Positions 11,823-17,988 are shown, counted from the stretch's first letter. The stretch is DNA of 28,440 nt from a virus (IMGVR_UViG_3300043313_000540:1-28440), one strand, 5' to 3'. Numbers and translations are program-made. Notes: generated by a model from the letters alone, not told the origin.

Positions 11823-12129
11823 TTTTGATGACTGGTTTGACGTAATGTGTATACGTACTCATGAACTTGTCTTGGTTCCTAATCCTAACTATCATGAGCT
11901 ACTTCCTGAAGAAGATAAAACAATAGAAGTACCACGTGTTGCTGGTAGAGAATACCGAGTTGCTATTAACCATGGAGATGGTGACGTAGTAATAGCACAT
12001 GGCTCAGACACTGAAAAGGTGCTAGAAGAGATGCGAGAGTTCGTAGCCTCTGCTGCCGGAACCTATCTGAAACTGAAACAGAGGATAAATGCAGACGCAC
12101 TTAGTGCACAAGGAGATACCAATGGGTGA
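11812..12129 (+). CDS. Hypothetical protein, 105 aa
   Basis: ATG 11812 has GGAGAG 3-8 bases upstream and overlaps the previous gene. Beta-rich first half (HELVLVPNPNYHELLP; REYRVAINHGDGDVVIAHG) and a helical second half (TEKVLEEMREFVASAAGTYL). No motif recognised. Confidence 0.65.
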   Translation: MQSNFDDWFDVMCIRTHELVLVPNPNYHELLPEEDKTIEVPRVAGREYRVAINHGDGDVVIAHGSDTEKVLEEMREFVASAAGTYLKLKQRINADALSAQGDTNG

Positions 12130-12319
12130 AGTCACTCACTACGTTGTCGAGATCAAAGTCACACGCGTAGACTTCGAATTAGATCTGGTCGCTACTAAGG
12201 ATCGTCCAACTGTCAAGAAACGAGTCCTTGACGAGATCACACACATTGTTGTCAAGAATAAGAATCTTACAGACCTCAAAGCTCTTACGGCAGAACATCT
12301 GAAGTTGGTGTGCGAGTGA
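12122..12319 (+). CDS. Hypothetical small protein, 65 aa
   Basis: ATG 12122 has AAGGAG 7 bases upstream, preferred over an in-frame start at 12089. Mostly beta (VTHYVVEIKVTRVDFELDLV), then a helix (LTDLKALTAEHLKLVCE). It overlaps the dCTP deaminase start as GTGA. Function unknown. Confidence 0.65.
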   Translation: MGEVTHYVVEIKVTRVDFELDLVATKDRPTVKKRVLDEITHIVVKNKNLTDLKALTAEHLKLVCE

Positions 12320-12924
12320 TCTTGTCAGATGCAACCATCAAAAGGATGCTAGACCAAAACAAAATCGTGATACAGCCTTTCCCCGAAGATAATGCTCTTC
12401 AACCAGCTAGTCTAGAACTTACCCTGGGCAATAGATTTGCAATGCCTGGAGGGCCTGAAGATGATATGGCTGAGTACGAAGAGTGTGATCCTATTACTAA
12501 CAAGTGGATAGGACTGACTCGTAAGCAATTTGCAGCCCGAACTTGGACAGACATTTGTATCGCTCCCGATGAGTTTATGCTTGGTCATACTGTAGAAACA
12601 GTAACGATACCTAATGATGTGTGCGCGCAGGTTAATGGCAAGTCTTCTTTGGGACGTATAGGGCTCCAAGTACATGCTACCGCAGGATTCATTGATCCAG
12701 GCTTTGAGGGTCAGATCACTCTTGAACTTAAAAACATGAGCAAACAGTCTATTTGGCTACAGCCCGGAATGCGTATCGCACAATTGGTGTTCTTCTATAC
12801 CGATAGACCTGTCAAACGTCCTTATGGACACCCGGATCTTAACTCGCACTACCAGAATCAGGTTGGTGCTGTAAGCGCAAGAGGAATCAATGAGTACACC
12901 AAAGAGCCGCTGCCCGGATTGTGA
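12316..12924 (+). CDS. dcd: dCTP deaminase, 202 aa
   Basis: Converts dCTP to dUTP and ammonia, feeding dTTP synthesis in the cytoplasm. GTG 12316 is preferred to GTG 12310 because it gives MILSDATIKRML, the family's N-terminus, and overlaps the previous stop. Family marks: QPASLELTLGNRF near 35-47, the nucleotide-binding GKSSLGRIGL near 108-117, HATAGFIDPGFEGQITLELK with the catalytic Glu near 137, and the C-terminal YQNQ. Length is near the usual 190. The trimeric dUTPase-like fold is shared with bifunctional dCTP deaminase/dUTPases, and sequence alone does not exclude that activity. A phage needs this for pyrimidine supply or to balance its own DNA composition. Confidence 0.93.
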   Translation: MILSDATIKRMLDQNKIVIQPFPEDNALQPASLELTLGNRFAMPGGPEDDMAEYEECDPITNKWIGLTRKQFAARTWTDICIAPDEFMLGHTVETVTIPNDVCAQVNGKSSLGRIGLQVHATAGFIDPGFEGQITLELKNMSKQSIWLQPGMRIAQLVFFYTDRPVKRPYGHPDLNSHYQNQVGAVSARGINEYTKEPLPGL

Positions 12925-13096
12925 CGAACTCAGAGCAGAATGTATCTGCATTGACAAGTGTGACTTCTGTGGATATCTGGAGGCTGAGTGCAGATGTGGT
13001 CATGACCACGACCCTCTAGGGAACGTACCAGCTACGCCCACCCTATGGAAACGAGAAGTGGAGAACGAGTATGGAGATCATGAATACGACTCCTGA
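12890..13096 (+). CDS. Cys-rich double-knuckle protein, 68 aa
   Basis: ATG 12890 has AGAGGAA upstream and lies in the end of the dcd gene. Two copies of C-x2-C-x5-7-E-C-x-C occur: CPDCDELRAECIC and CDFCGYLEAECRCG, followed by H-D-H-D. They look like paired zinc knuckles. The next gene carries the same pair, so the two genes are a tandem duplication. The C-terminus is acidic. Function unknown; possibly a protein- or nucleic-acid-binding adaptor. Confidence 0.75.
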   Translation: MSTPKSRCPDCDELRAECICIDKCDFCGYLEAECRCGHDHDPLGNVPATPTLWKREVENEYGDHEYDS

Positions 13097-13235
13097 AGTT
13101 CGTTGTGAGAACTGTGAGGAGCTAGAACAAGAATGTAACTGTGAGTACTGTGAGGAATGTGACGAGCTCCTAGAAGATTGCATCTGTGGCGAAGATGAAG
13201 ATGAAGATGAAGAAACATCTCAAATCCTGAAATGA
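13071..13235 (+). CDS. Cys-rich double-knuckle protein, tandem paralogue, 54 aa
   Basis: ATG 13071 has GGAG 7 bases upstream and overlaps the previous gene; ATG 13080 is an alternative. It repeats the neighbour's layout, CENCEELEQECNC then CEECDELLEDCICG, and ends in a poly-acidic run EDEDEDEE. The same pattern with many changed residues points to an old duplication. Probably binds two zinc ions; very acidic overall, so DNA binding is unlikely and protein binding or DNA mimicry more so (inference). Confidence 0.7.
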   Translation: MEIMNTTPEVRCENCEELEQECNCEYCEECDELLEDCICGEDEDEDEETSQILK

Positions 13236-13242
13236 GAATCTG

Positions 13243-13986
13243 ATGGTTAAACGAGTTAAGTTCCAGTGCTCAGATAGTGGCTGCAAAAAACTTTTCGATA
13301 CAGAACCTAAGCGCGACACACACGAGCGACTTATACACAAACACGATGCTAGTGCAATCATTCCTACAGTAGACTACACATCATGCAACGAATGTGACTT
13401 TGTTGCTAAGTCACCTCATGGACTAACTACACACAAACTTCGTAAGCACAATGATCGCAACTGGTCTGGAGTACCTGTACGCCTTCGCGCCGGGAAAGCT
13501 GTACTATCTACAGACATCGGTCCAGTTGTCGTAGACAAAGATGTAAGAAGTGCACTAGAAAAAGCCATCAAGGAAAACATTCGGCTTAACGGTGAGCTTG
13601 AAAAGACCAACGACACGCTATATAATATGTATGAAAAGTACGAACCTGATGGCAAGCCCGGAAAAGCTGTTGTCCGAGTAGCTGATGAGACCGATCACCT
13701 AAGAGCACTAGTATTCGGCAACCCTAACGGTGTAACGGAGGAAGAGCGTCTTGGTATACAACACGTTCTCCAAATAACGGTAGCTGCTAACGAAGACTTG
13801 CGTAGCCAGGTACAACAAGCAAAGGCTGGACTTATTCCAGATCAGTGGCTTACAGATATTAAGACAGAACTACAGACTTCGATCGATATGATCGTTGACG
13901 GTATGAAAGATACTGTGAAGGAGAGAAGCAAGGTAGTGAAGTATGACAAGCTAAAGGAGCTGCTGAACGAGGTGACCGATGACTAA
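13243..13986 (+). CDS. Protein with two C2H2 zinc fingers and coiled coil, 247 aa
   Basis: ATG 13243 follows a weak GAGAA site, 7 bases after the previous stop. Two canonical C2H2 fingers stand at the N-terminus: C9-x4-C14-x12-H27-x4-H32 and C48-x2-C51-x12-H64-x4-H69. Residues 100-125 are a charged helix (VRSALEKAIKENIRLNGELE) and 160-245 are further helices (NEDLRSQVQQAKAG; IKTELQTSIDMIVDGMKDTV). C2H2 fingers are uncommon in phages. It likely binds DNA and oligomerises; the stop overlaps the next gene's start, suggesting a linked role. Confidence 0.8.
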   Translation: MVKRVKFQCSDSGCKKLFDTEPKRDTHERLIHKHDASAIIPTVDYTSCNECDFVAKSPHGLTTHKLRKHNDRNWSGVPVRLRAGKAVLSTDIGPVVVDKDVRSALEKAIKENIRLNGELEKTNDTLYNMYEKYEPDGKPGKAVVRVADETDHLRALVFGNPNGVTEEERLGIQHVLQITVAANEDLRSQVQQAKAGLIPDQWLTDIKTELQTSIDMIVDGMKDTVKERSKVVKYDKLKELLNEVTDD

Positions 13987-14809
13987 CTGGAATCCCTATT
14001 TTGCAAAGGTAAACAAGCGGATCTCGCCGCAGTATATTCCTGAGTGGACGTCAATATCTCCAGTAGCTCAAGAAGGTATTCAGCGTATTCAAATATCTTC
14101 TGATACTGGTGAAATCATCGTTGATTACTACTCTGGTTCAACTGAGCATATACCAGCAACTCTTAACTTTGCGCATCAACTAATTACAGGTATTCAAAAT
14201 TTGCACAGTATAAATGCAAACACACAAAAAATAAACGACTACATCAAAATGATGCTTGCACCTTACCGAGTAAACCGCTTGTCCGTTCCCGTGGAGGATA
14301 ACGAAGATATGAACACCGATTACGATATGAGCGCACGTGGCCTCAAGGAGCTTGCACGTCGGGTTGTTGGCGTCAACTCTACTGGCTATGTCAGTGAGCG
14401 AGATGCTGCACGGTTCATGATGACGGAAGCTGCTCGGGCGCTGGCTAAGTACGAGAAGTTCCCGGAGAACGACCCTTGCGAGGATGGCGACGTAATCTCC
14501 TTCTTCCGTGTCTTCCCACAGCGGCCTGACGAGCAGTGGCACTATGCAGGCGTTCGTGTCGAAGGTAAGTACTACCTCACCGGCGGCAAGTCTGATCCTC
14601 AGGGTTACACCTGGTCACAGCTTGTCGACTGGATGCGTGACTTCGTTACGACTGTTACTGTTATGAAATACTCACACACCGTCGTTGGTGAATATACTCC
14701 TGATCGTGTCGGCGAAGCCAGTGACTCAGCTTTCAATGATGAAGAAGACGTCCTAGGCGCAGATGCTTTCCCTTCAAAGTCTGTAACCGGTGAAGTAATA
14801 GACAAGTAA
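13979..14809 (+). CDS. Hypothetical two-part protein, 276 aa
   Basis: ATG 13979 has GAGG upstream and overlaps the zinc-finger gene by 8 bases. Residues 1-105 are beta-rich (IQRIQISSDTGEIIVDYYSG) then helical, with A/T-ending codons. From about residue 110 to 225 the DNA becomes clearly GC-rich (MSARGLKELARRVVGVNS; ALAKYEKFPENDP; WHYAGVRVEGKYYLTGGKSD). An internal ATG at 14309 has GGAGG 11 bases before it and could start a separate C-terminal product of 166 residues. The tail is acidic and Ser-rich. This suggests a fusion of two units. Function unknown. Confidence 0.7.
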   Translation: MTNWNPYFAKVNKRISPQYIPEWTSISPVAQEGIQRIQISSDTGEIIVDYYSGSTEHIPATLNFAHQLITGIQNLHSINANTQKINDYIKMMLAPYRVNRLSVPVEDNEDMNTDYDMSARGLKELARRVVGVNSTGYVSERDAARFMMTEAARALAKYEKFPENDPCEDGDVISFFRVFPQRPDEQWHYAGVRVEGKYYLTGGKSDPQGYTWSQLVDWMRDFVTTVTVMKYSHTVVGEYTPDRVGEASDSAFNDEEDVLGADAFPSKSVTGEVIDK

Positions 14810-14844
14810 AGTTCATTAATTCAGATGTATGATTCCTGCTAGTA

Positions 14845-14909
14845 CAAAGCTCCACAGGGCTATATGGATATGCTGCGAACGTTTTCCTAAATAGCCCTGT
14901 GGTTCTTTG
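14845..14909 (+). terminator. Intergenic hairpin of the CCACAGGGCTAT family
   Basis: CAAAGCTCCACAGGGCTAT (14845-14863) pairs with ATAGCCCTGTGGTTCTTTG (14891-14909), 17 of 19 pairs, with a 27-base loop. It fills most of the gap between two gene units and shares its arms with the 3479 hairpin. A TATGAT (14828-14833) before it is a possible but unsupported -10 box. Confidence 0.7.
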
Positions 14910-14926
14910 GACCCGTAGGGAATGGG

Positions 14927-15157
14927 GTGAGCGTGGAAAGTTTCTATAGAGGTTGCATGAAAAGTTCTGCGGAAATTGGGACTGTGGTAGGTCCTAATGC
15001 GTACGAAGAGTACTTGGCTGCACGTGAATGTGAACACAACGAGCCTGGCAAGCGAGATTTTTGGACTGTAAGCTCTGCGGAAATGGTTGCAGTGTTTACT
15101 GTAGATGAACCGCGTAGTACAACTGAGATTCGACTTAGGAGAGCAATAAAACGATGA
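14927..15157 (+). CDS. Hypothetical protein, 76 aa
   Basis: GTG 14927 has AGGG 6 bases upstream; GTG 14933 is an alternative. Contains RECEHNEPGKRDFW, with Cys and His spaced as in small metal sites, then a Val-rich strand (SAEMVAVFTVDEPR) and a basic helix (TEIRLRRAIKR). First gene after the hairpin. Overlaps the next as ATGA. Not recognised. Confidence 0.65.
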   Translation: MSVESFYRGCMKSSAEIGTVVGPNAYEEYLAARECEHNEPGKRDFWTVSSAEMVAVFTVDEPRSTTEIRLRRAIKR

Positions 15158-15375
15158 CTGTAGAAAACCCTAACGAGCCTGATTACTTTTATGTATGTGG
15201 CGATCCCACCGTACCTGATTCTTGTAAAGTTTTTAAAACTATCCACGTGAACGAACGTGTTACTGCTGACGTAGATGAAAAAGGCTACGTCATTGGTGTA
15301 GAGAGTGTGCAAGGTCTTGTTGACTTCGATGATTTGGTCGAACTACTAAAGGGTGTAAGGGTAAATGAAGCATAA
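15154..15375 (+). CDS. DUF2283-like protein, 73 aa
   Basis: ATG 15154 has AGGAGAG upstream and overlaps the previous TGA. The C-terminal half, NERVTADVDEKGYVIGVESV then GLVDFDDLVELLKG, fits the DUF2283 pattern ('i.vDyDe.G.vvGiEil'), a small beta-rich domain of unknown role found in bacteria and phages. The N-terminus has two Cys (YVCGDPTVPDSCKVF) not typical of the family. Confidence 0.6.
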   Translation: MTVENPNEPDYFYVCGDPTVPDSCKVFKTIHVNERVTADVDEKGYVIGVESVQGLVDFDDLVELLKGVRVNEA

Positions 15376-15457
15376 GAAGGTCATAGCCTTCGGTGTTCTT
15401 GGTGTAGGTTTGGTTCTCGGAGGTCTAATCTGGCACTTCGCTAGGCCGAAGAAATGA
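15365..15457 (+). CDS. Tiny single-span membrane peptide, 30 aa
   Basis: ATG 15365 has AAGGG 4 bases upstream. MKHKK, then VIAFGVLGVGLVLGGLIWHF, one Gly-rich transmembrane helix, then ARPKK. Basic residues at both ends. It overlaps the genes on both sides (15375, and ATGA at 15454), so all three are coupled. Function unknown. Confidence 0.55.
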   Translation: MKHKKVIAFGVLGVGLVLGGLIWHFARPKK

Positions 15458-15765
15458 TACTTTGGGATGATTGGCTTAGGCCAAATTGTAGTGGCGGGGA
15501 GTGCGTGGAAATCAAGCAGCATGAATCTGGCATGATTATGCTCCGTAGCTCGCTCTCTCCATGGGCGGTAGCTCAGATGACTAAGGAAGAGTTTGAAGCA
15601 TTCATTGCTTCGGCCAAAGCTGGTGACTACGACCACTTCTTTGGAGAGTTTACTAAGGGATCACTTAAAGTCGGACAGATAATTGAACTGCGTGCTGAAG
15701 GCGAATTCACATCACAGCAACAACACTCGCCGCAACTATGGGAGGGGTACACAGGTGACCTGTAA
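15454..15765 (+). CDS. DUF397 family protein, 103 aa
   Basis: ATG 15454 overlaps the previous stop (ATGA). Residues 1-55 match DUF397 well: WLRPNCSGGECVEIK ('ks.CsgggCVEva'), MIMLRSSLSPWAVAQMTKEE ('vavRdSk.p.gp.l.ft..e'), FEAFIASAKAGDYDHF ('W.aFl..vk.GefD'). The remaining 45 residues are an added tail with no recognised motif. The family is mostly Streptomyces/actinobacterial, often beside HTH regulators, so this is the best host clue in the window. Third DUF397-like gene here, with 6163 and 7443. Confidence 0.8.
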   Translation: MILWDDWLRPNCSGGECVEIKQHESGMIMLRSSLSPWAVAQMTKEEFEAFIASAKAGDYDHFFGEFTKGSLKVGQIIELRAEGEFTSQQQHSPQLWEGYTGDL

Positions 15766-15910
15766 TAACTGTAAAGAAGGCAAGCACACCTTGTGCACCA
15801 GCGTCTTCACCTGTCCGTGTCAGCATCGTAAGACTAAGCACCTTGATGGCGGGACTATTACGCCTTTGTCGGAGCGTAACGTGCTACTAGAGGAGCAACA
15901 GGAGTCATAA
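15755..15910 (+). CDS. Small Cys-rich protein, 51 aa
   Basis: GTG 15755 has GGGAGGGG 7-14 bases upstream and overlaps the previous gene. MTCNNCKEGKHTLCTSVFTC and PCQHRKTKH give C-x2-C, C, C-x-C and His, enough for one or two zinc sites. Actinobacteriophages have similar 'C..C..g.H..C' peptides. Function unknown. Confidence 0.65.
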   Translation: MTCNNCKEGKHTLCTSVFTCPCQHRKTKHLDGGTITPLSERNVLLEEQQES

Positions 15911-15911
15911 G

Positions 15912-16286
15912 ATGGATGGGGAAGACCTTTTAGCAAGTCTCGAGACAGTTTATGTACTACCTAATGACGCTCTCACGTTTGTTACATCTAGAGAGTTTAG
16001 TCCAGATGTCACAAGGTACTTCCAAGAAACTCTGGAGAAGATTTTTCCAACTCAACAAGTGCATCTTATTTCGGGTGTGCATAAAGTTCTTATTCGCCGC
16101 GAACCGTTGGCAACGACAGAGACGTCAGAAGCCAGGAGACGTAACGAATTGGTTGATGCTACAGAAGAGGAAGCGGGAAACACATCCCTGGTCGACCTCT
16201 TCAACCCTTCACCCAACCGTAAGGACAAAAAGAAGAAGAGGACTAAGGGTCCGACTCTCGACTATCTGGAAGATACTACTAGATAG
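15912..16286 (+). CDS. Hypothetical protein with basic tail, 124 aa
   Basis: ATG 15912 with CAGGAG upstream. Residues 1-65 form a mixed alpha/beta unit (SPDVTRYFQETLEKIFPTQQ; VHLISGVHKVLIRREP), then an acidic stretch, then NRKDKKKKRTKGPTLDYLED, a strongly basic run. Immediately after the stop, in the +1 frame, lies an open transmembrane segment with no good start of its own. A +1 frameshift would give a membrane-anchored form. Function unknown. Confidence 0.65.
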   Translation: MDGEDLLASLETVYVLPNDALTFVTSREFSPDVTRYFQETLEKIFPTQQVHLISGVHKVLIRREPLATTETSEARRRNELVDATEEEAGNTSLVDLFNPSPNRKDKKKKRTKGPTLDYLEDTTR

Positions 16287-16383
16287 TACACTATTTCTAA
16301 TAGGTGTTGGAATCTTCTTAATAGGTGCCGCAATATTTTTGGCTATCATGTTTGCAATAGGAGCTGATTTACTTGGCAATTAA
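16156..16383 (+). CDS. Out-of-frame ORF with transmembrane helix, 75 aa
   Basis: In the +1 frame relative to the 15912 gene, ATG 16156 opens a frame with a basic first half (RTKRRRGLRVRLS) and a second half TLFLIGVGIFLIGAAIFLAI plus MFAIGADLL. That is one very hydrophobic transmembrane helix, a pattern real proteins show and chance frames seldom do. ATG 16156 has no ribosome binding site and the first 131 bases overlap the other gene. The membrane part may instead be reached by frameshifting from 15912 or from an unusual start near 16270. Confidence 0.4.
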   Translation: MLQKRKRETHPWSTSSTLHPTVRTKRRRGLRVRLSTIWKILLDSTLFLIGVGIFLIGAAIFLAIMFAIGADLLGN

Positions 16384-16660
16384 TCCGGTGATACGTGAGG
16401 CTATTGTTGAAGTTCTTTGTGAACAAGCTCTAGCAGACAACCTCGGTGACATTCGTGATGCTGAACGAACTCTTTGGAAACTACTTGGCATTGATCCTAT
16501 GGACTTTCCAGACGAATACGATAGCGCTTGGGAGGTAACACAGTATCGCCTTAAGAAGCATGGAATCCTCCCTGAAGAGTATCTAACTGAAGTGGATACA
16601 ACCGCTATTTCCTGGATGCGTGAGCAAGAAATACCAAGTCACGGAGACAAGGGCGAGTAA
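16373..16660 (+). CDS. Hypothetical acidic helical protein, 95 aa
   Basis: TTG 16373 has AGGAG 10 bases upstream; GTG 16388 is the next option but has no site. All helical (IREAIVEVLCEQALADNLGD; AERTLWKLLGIDPMDF; YRLKKHGILPEEYL), acidic. Not recognised. The stop overlaps the next start as TAATG. Confidence 0.6.
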   Translation: MAINPVIREAIVEVLCEQALADNLGDIRDAERTLWKLLGIDPMDFPDEYDSAWEVTQYRLKKHGILPEEYLTEVDTTAISWMREQEIPSHGDKGE

Positions 16661-17154
16661 TGGCCAGGTATGTATTAGTAGCGTTTGATAACGATATTGC
16701 TGCCGACGAATTCGTTCAGGCTGTAGAAAGGCCTGGAGGATTCTTCTTCTTGGGCAGCGATGGCCATTTTCGTACGGCCAATATAACTGATGATCCGACA
16801 AATACTACGGCCTTTGTTCGTGGTGTATGGCAGAAGGCTACTAAGTTTTGTGACTGCCAACCTGGTGGGAAGAAACAAGAACGAGGGTTCACCAGAAGTA
16901 AAAAGTATGCTTGGTGGGTTCATGCAGATTGCGGTAAGCCTACTAAGCTTTGGGCTTCGGGTGAGCACTTCTTCTACTCGCTAGGCAAGAACCTTCTACC
17001 TGTGTCTGCAGAGGCTCCAGAGTGGCGTGGTGAAGGTGTTCACGGACACAACTGGGACCCTGAGACAAAGCAATGGATTCACCACGAGACAGGCGAAGTT
17101 TGGAATCCAGGAAAAGCTCTTGCAGACCTACGTACTAAATACGGCTTCCAGTAA
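16660..17154 (+). CDS. Conserved-type phage protein, 164 aa
   Basis: ATG 16660 overlaps the previous stop. The N-terminal unit MARYVLVAFDNDIAADEFVQ has a ferredoxin-like beta-alpha look. Further on are TKFCDCQPGGKKQERGFTRS and HADCGKPTKLW, with C-x-C...C suggesting a metal site, then a Trp/His-rich end (HNWDPETKQWIHHETGEVWN). I recall similar proteins in large actinobacteriophages, without a known function. It ends 9 bases before a structured RNA. Confidence 0.7.
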   Translation: MARYVLVAFDNDIAADEFVQAVERPGGFFFLGSDGHFRTANITDDPTNTTAFVRGVWQKATKFCDCQPGGKKQERGFTRSKKYAWWVHADCGKPTKLWASGEHFFYSLGKNLLPVSAEAPEWRGEGVHGHNWDPETKQWIHHETGEVWNPGKALADLRTKYGFQ

Positions 17155-17162
17155 ACAAGCTT

Positions 17163-17286
17163 GGTGGGGCTCTGATGATTGTGGATGGGCCTATCCAAAG
17201 CCTAACTAGGCTGAGAGACGCGTAGACAGAGGTGAGCGCAACGCTACGTGGAACCAATCATCCGACTAGGCTCAAGGAGTCCCACC
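17163..17286 (+). ncRNA. Multi-branched structured RNA before tRNA-Gln
   Basis: Outer stem GGTGGGGCTC (17163-17172)/GAGTCCCACC (17277-17286) with one G-U, then GATGATTG (17174-17181)/CAATCATC (17255-17262), perfect. Inside are three short hairpins: GGAT/ATCC (17183-17196), AGCCT-AACT-AGGCT (17199-17212) and CGTAG/CTACG (17221-17248). No gene covers it. GGGGCTC/GAGTCCC followed by ACCA looks like a tRNA acceptor with CCA, but no T arm is present. It may be a small RNA or tRNA-like element processed with tRNA-Gln, 6 bases away. Confidence 0.55.
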
Positions 17287-17291
17287 ACTTT

Positions 17292-17362
17292 TGGGGTATC
17301 GTCTAATGGCAAGACGCCAGATTTTGGTTCTGGTAATTCAGGTTCGAGTCCTGGTATCCCAG
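17292..17362 (+). tRNA. tRNA-Gln (TTG)
   Basis: Acceptor TGGGGTA/TATCCCA with one wobble, D arm GTCTAATGGCAAGAC, anticodon arm CCAGA-TTTTGGT-TCTGG giving TTG, T arm TCAGG-TTCGAGT-CCTGG, discriminator G. It stands alone, about 9.5 kb from the other tRNAs. Reads CAA/CAG. Confidence 0.95.
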
Positions 17363-17382
17363 CAACGTAGGAAAGGATTCCA

Positions 17383-17760
17383 ATGGTATCAAATGAGGAG
17401 ACATCCAAGGACGCTTACAACCGAGGTGTTGCAGCGGGTAACATTGAGCAGCGTTTGATGCAAATGGATAAGCACTTCACAGCTATCAACGGATCCCAAG
17501 AGGACACTGCACAAGAACTTAAACTAATACGTTTACAGTTACAAAGGTTAGCAGATGCGTTCGAAGCAAGTGGTCGAACAGAAATAGCTAAAGCTTCAGC
17601 ACTAAAGACTGAACGTGAAGATAAGGCTAATGAGTTGAAGGACGCCTTGGCTAGAAGCGTTCAAACATGGTCGCCACTAAATAAAATTGGTGCTATCATA
17701 GCTCTTTGTGTTGGCATAATTACTATTATTAGCTTCATTATTGTGGTGAGTAGTAAATGA
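17383..17760 (+). CDS. Coiled-coil protein with C-terminal membrane helix, 125 aa
   Basis: ATG 17383 has AAAGGA upstream. Residues 20-90 are a long coiled coil (EDTAQELKLIRLQLQRLADA; ALKTEREDKANELKDALARS). Residues 100-121 are one transmembrane helix (IGAIIALCVGIITIISFIIV) with a short exit, so it is tail-anchored with the coiled coil in the cytoplasm. Together with the next gene it looks like a two-gene membrane unit. Small holin-associated proteins can look like this, but no endolysin is near, so no lysis role is assigned. Confidence 0.7.
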   Translation: MVSNEETSKDAYNRGVAAGNIEQRLMQMDKHFTAINGSQEDTAQELKLIRLQLQRLADAFEASGRTEIAKASALKTEREDKANELKDALARSVQTWSPLNKIGAIIALCVGIITIISFIIVVSSK

Positions 17761-17948
17761 AAGCTTCAAAGCTCCATAGGATTCTAGCGCTGGTGTGGGC
17801 ATCGCTAGCAATACCAACATTGCTATGGTGGCGAGAGAGCATCTTGTGGGTAGCCTTCATGTCCTTGTACGCAAACTTCGTAGGTCATTGGAGTACCTAT
17901 CAAGCAGCTAGAGCCGAGGAAGCGCAAAGGACTCAAAAAGACGAGTGA
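17757..17948 (+). CDS. Small two-span membrane protein, 63 aa
   Basis: ATG 17757 overlaps the previous stop (ATGA). KLHRILALVWASLAIPTLLW and ESILWVAFMSLYANFVGHW are two hydrophobic spans with a WRE turn, then a charged tail (ARAEEAQRTQKDE). The size and shape suit a class II holin or a membrane partner of the previous protein; either is inference. A promoter-like motif follows. Confidence 0.7.
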   Translation: MKASKLHRILALVWASLAIPTLLWWRESILWVAFMSLYANFVGHWSTYQAARAEEAQRTQKDE

Positions 17949-17974
17949 AGGACCACTAGCTTTTCCTCTGTGTA

Positions 17975-17988
17975 ACACTATATAATAA
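17975..17988 (+). promoter_or_regulatory. Putative phage promoter motif (extended -10)
   Basis: ACACTATATAATAA, TATAAT at 17981-17986, differs by one base from the motif at 8339-8352. It lies between the membrane-protein unit and the nuclease gene, 24 bases before GTG 18012. TAACA (17974-17978) and TGTTA (17990-17994) flank it as an inverted repeat and could be an operator. Confidence 0.5.

Noticed and set aside
12310-12315. dcd start at GTG 12310
   Set aside because: It adds M-R before the family-like MILSD start; GTG 12316 overlaps the previous stop as GTGA, the usual arrangement here.
15952-16155. Long + strand frame overlapping the 124-aa gene
   Set aside because: The upstream part is an out-of-frame shadow of the gene at 15912. 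Only the last segment with the membrane helix was kept as a low-confidence feature.
16221-16241. A-rich run as a dnaX-like slippery site
   Set aside because: The heptamer in the reading frame is C-AAA-AAG rather than A-AAA-AAG, and the membrane helix is in the +1 frame, so a -1 slip there would not reach it.
17163-17286. tmRNA or full tRNA
   Set aside because: GGGGCTC/GAGTCCC-ACCA imitates an acceptor end, but there is no T arm with TTC, no D arm and no tag peptide frame.
17383-17948. Firm holin/antiholin call
   Set aside because: The membrane layout fits, but no endolysin or other lysis gene is near, and small membrane proteins are common in phages.
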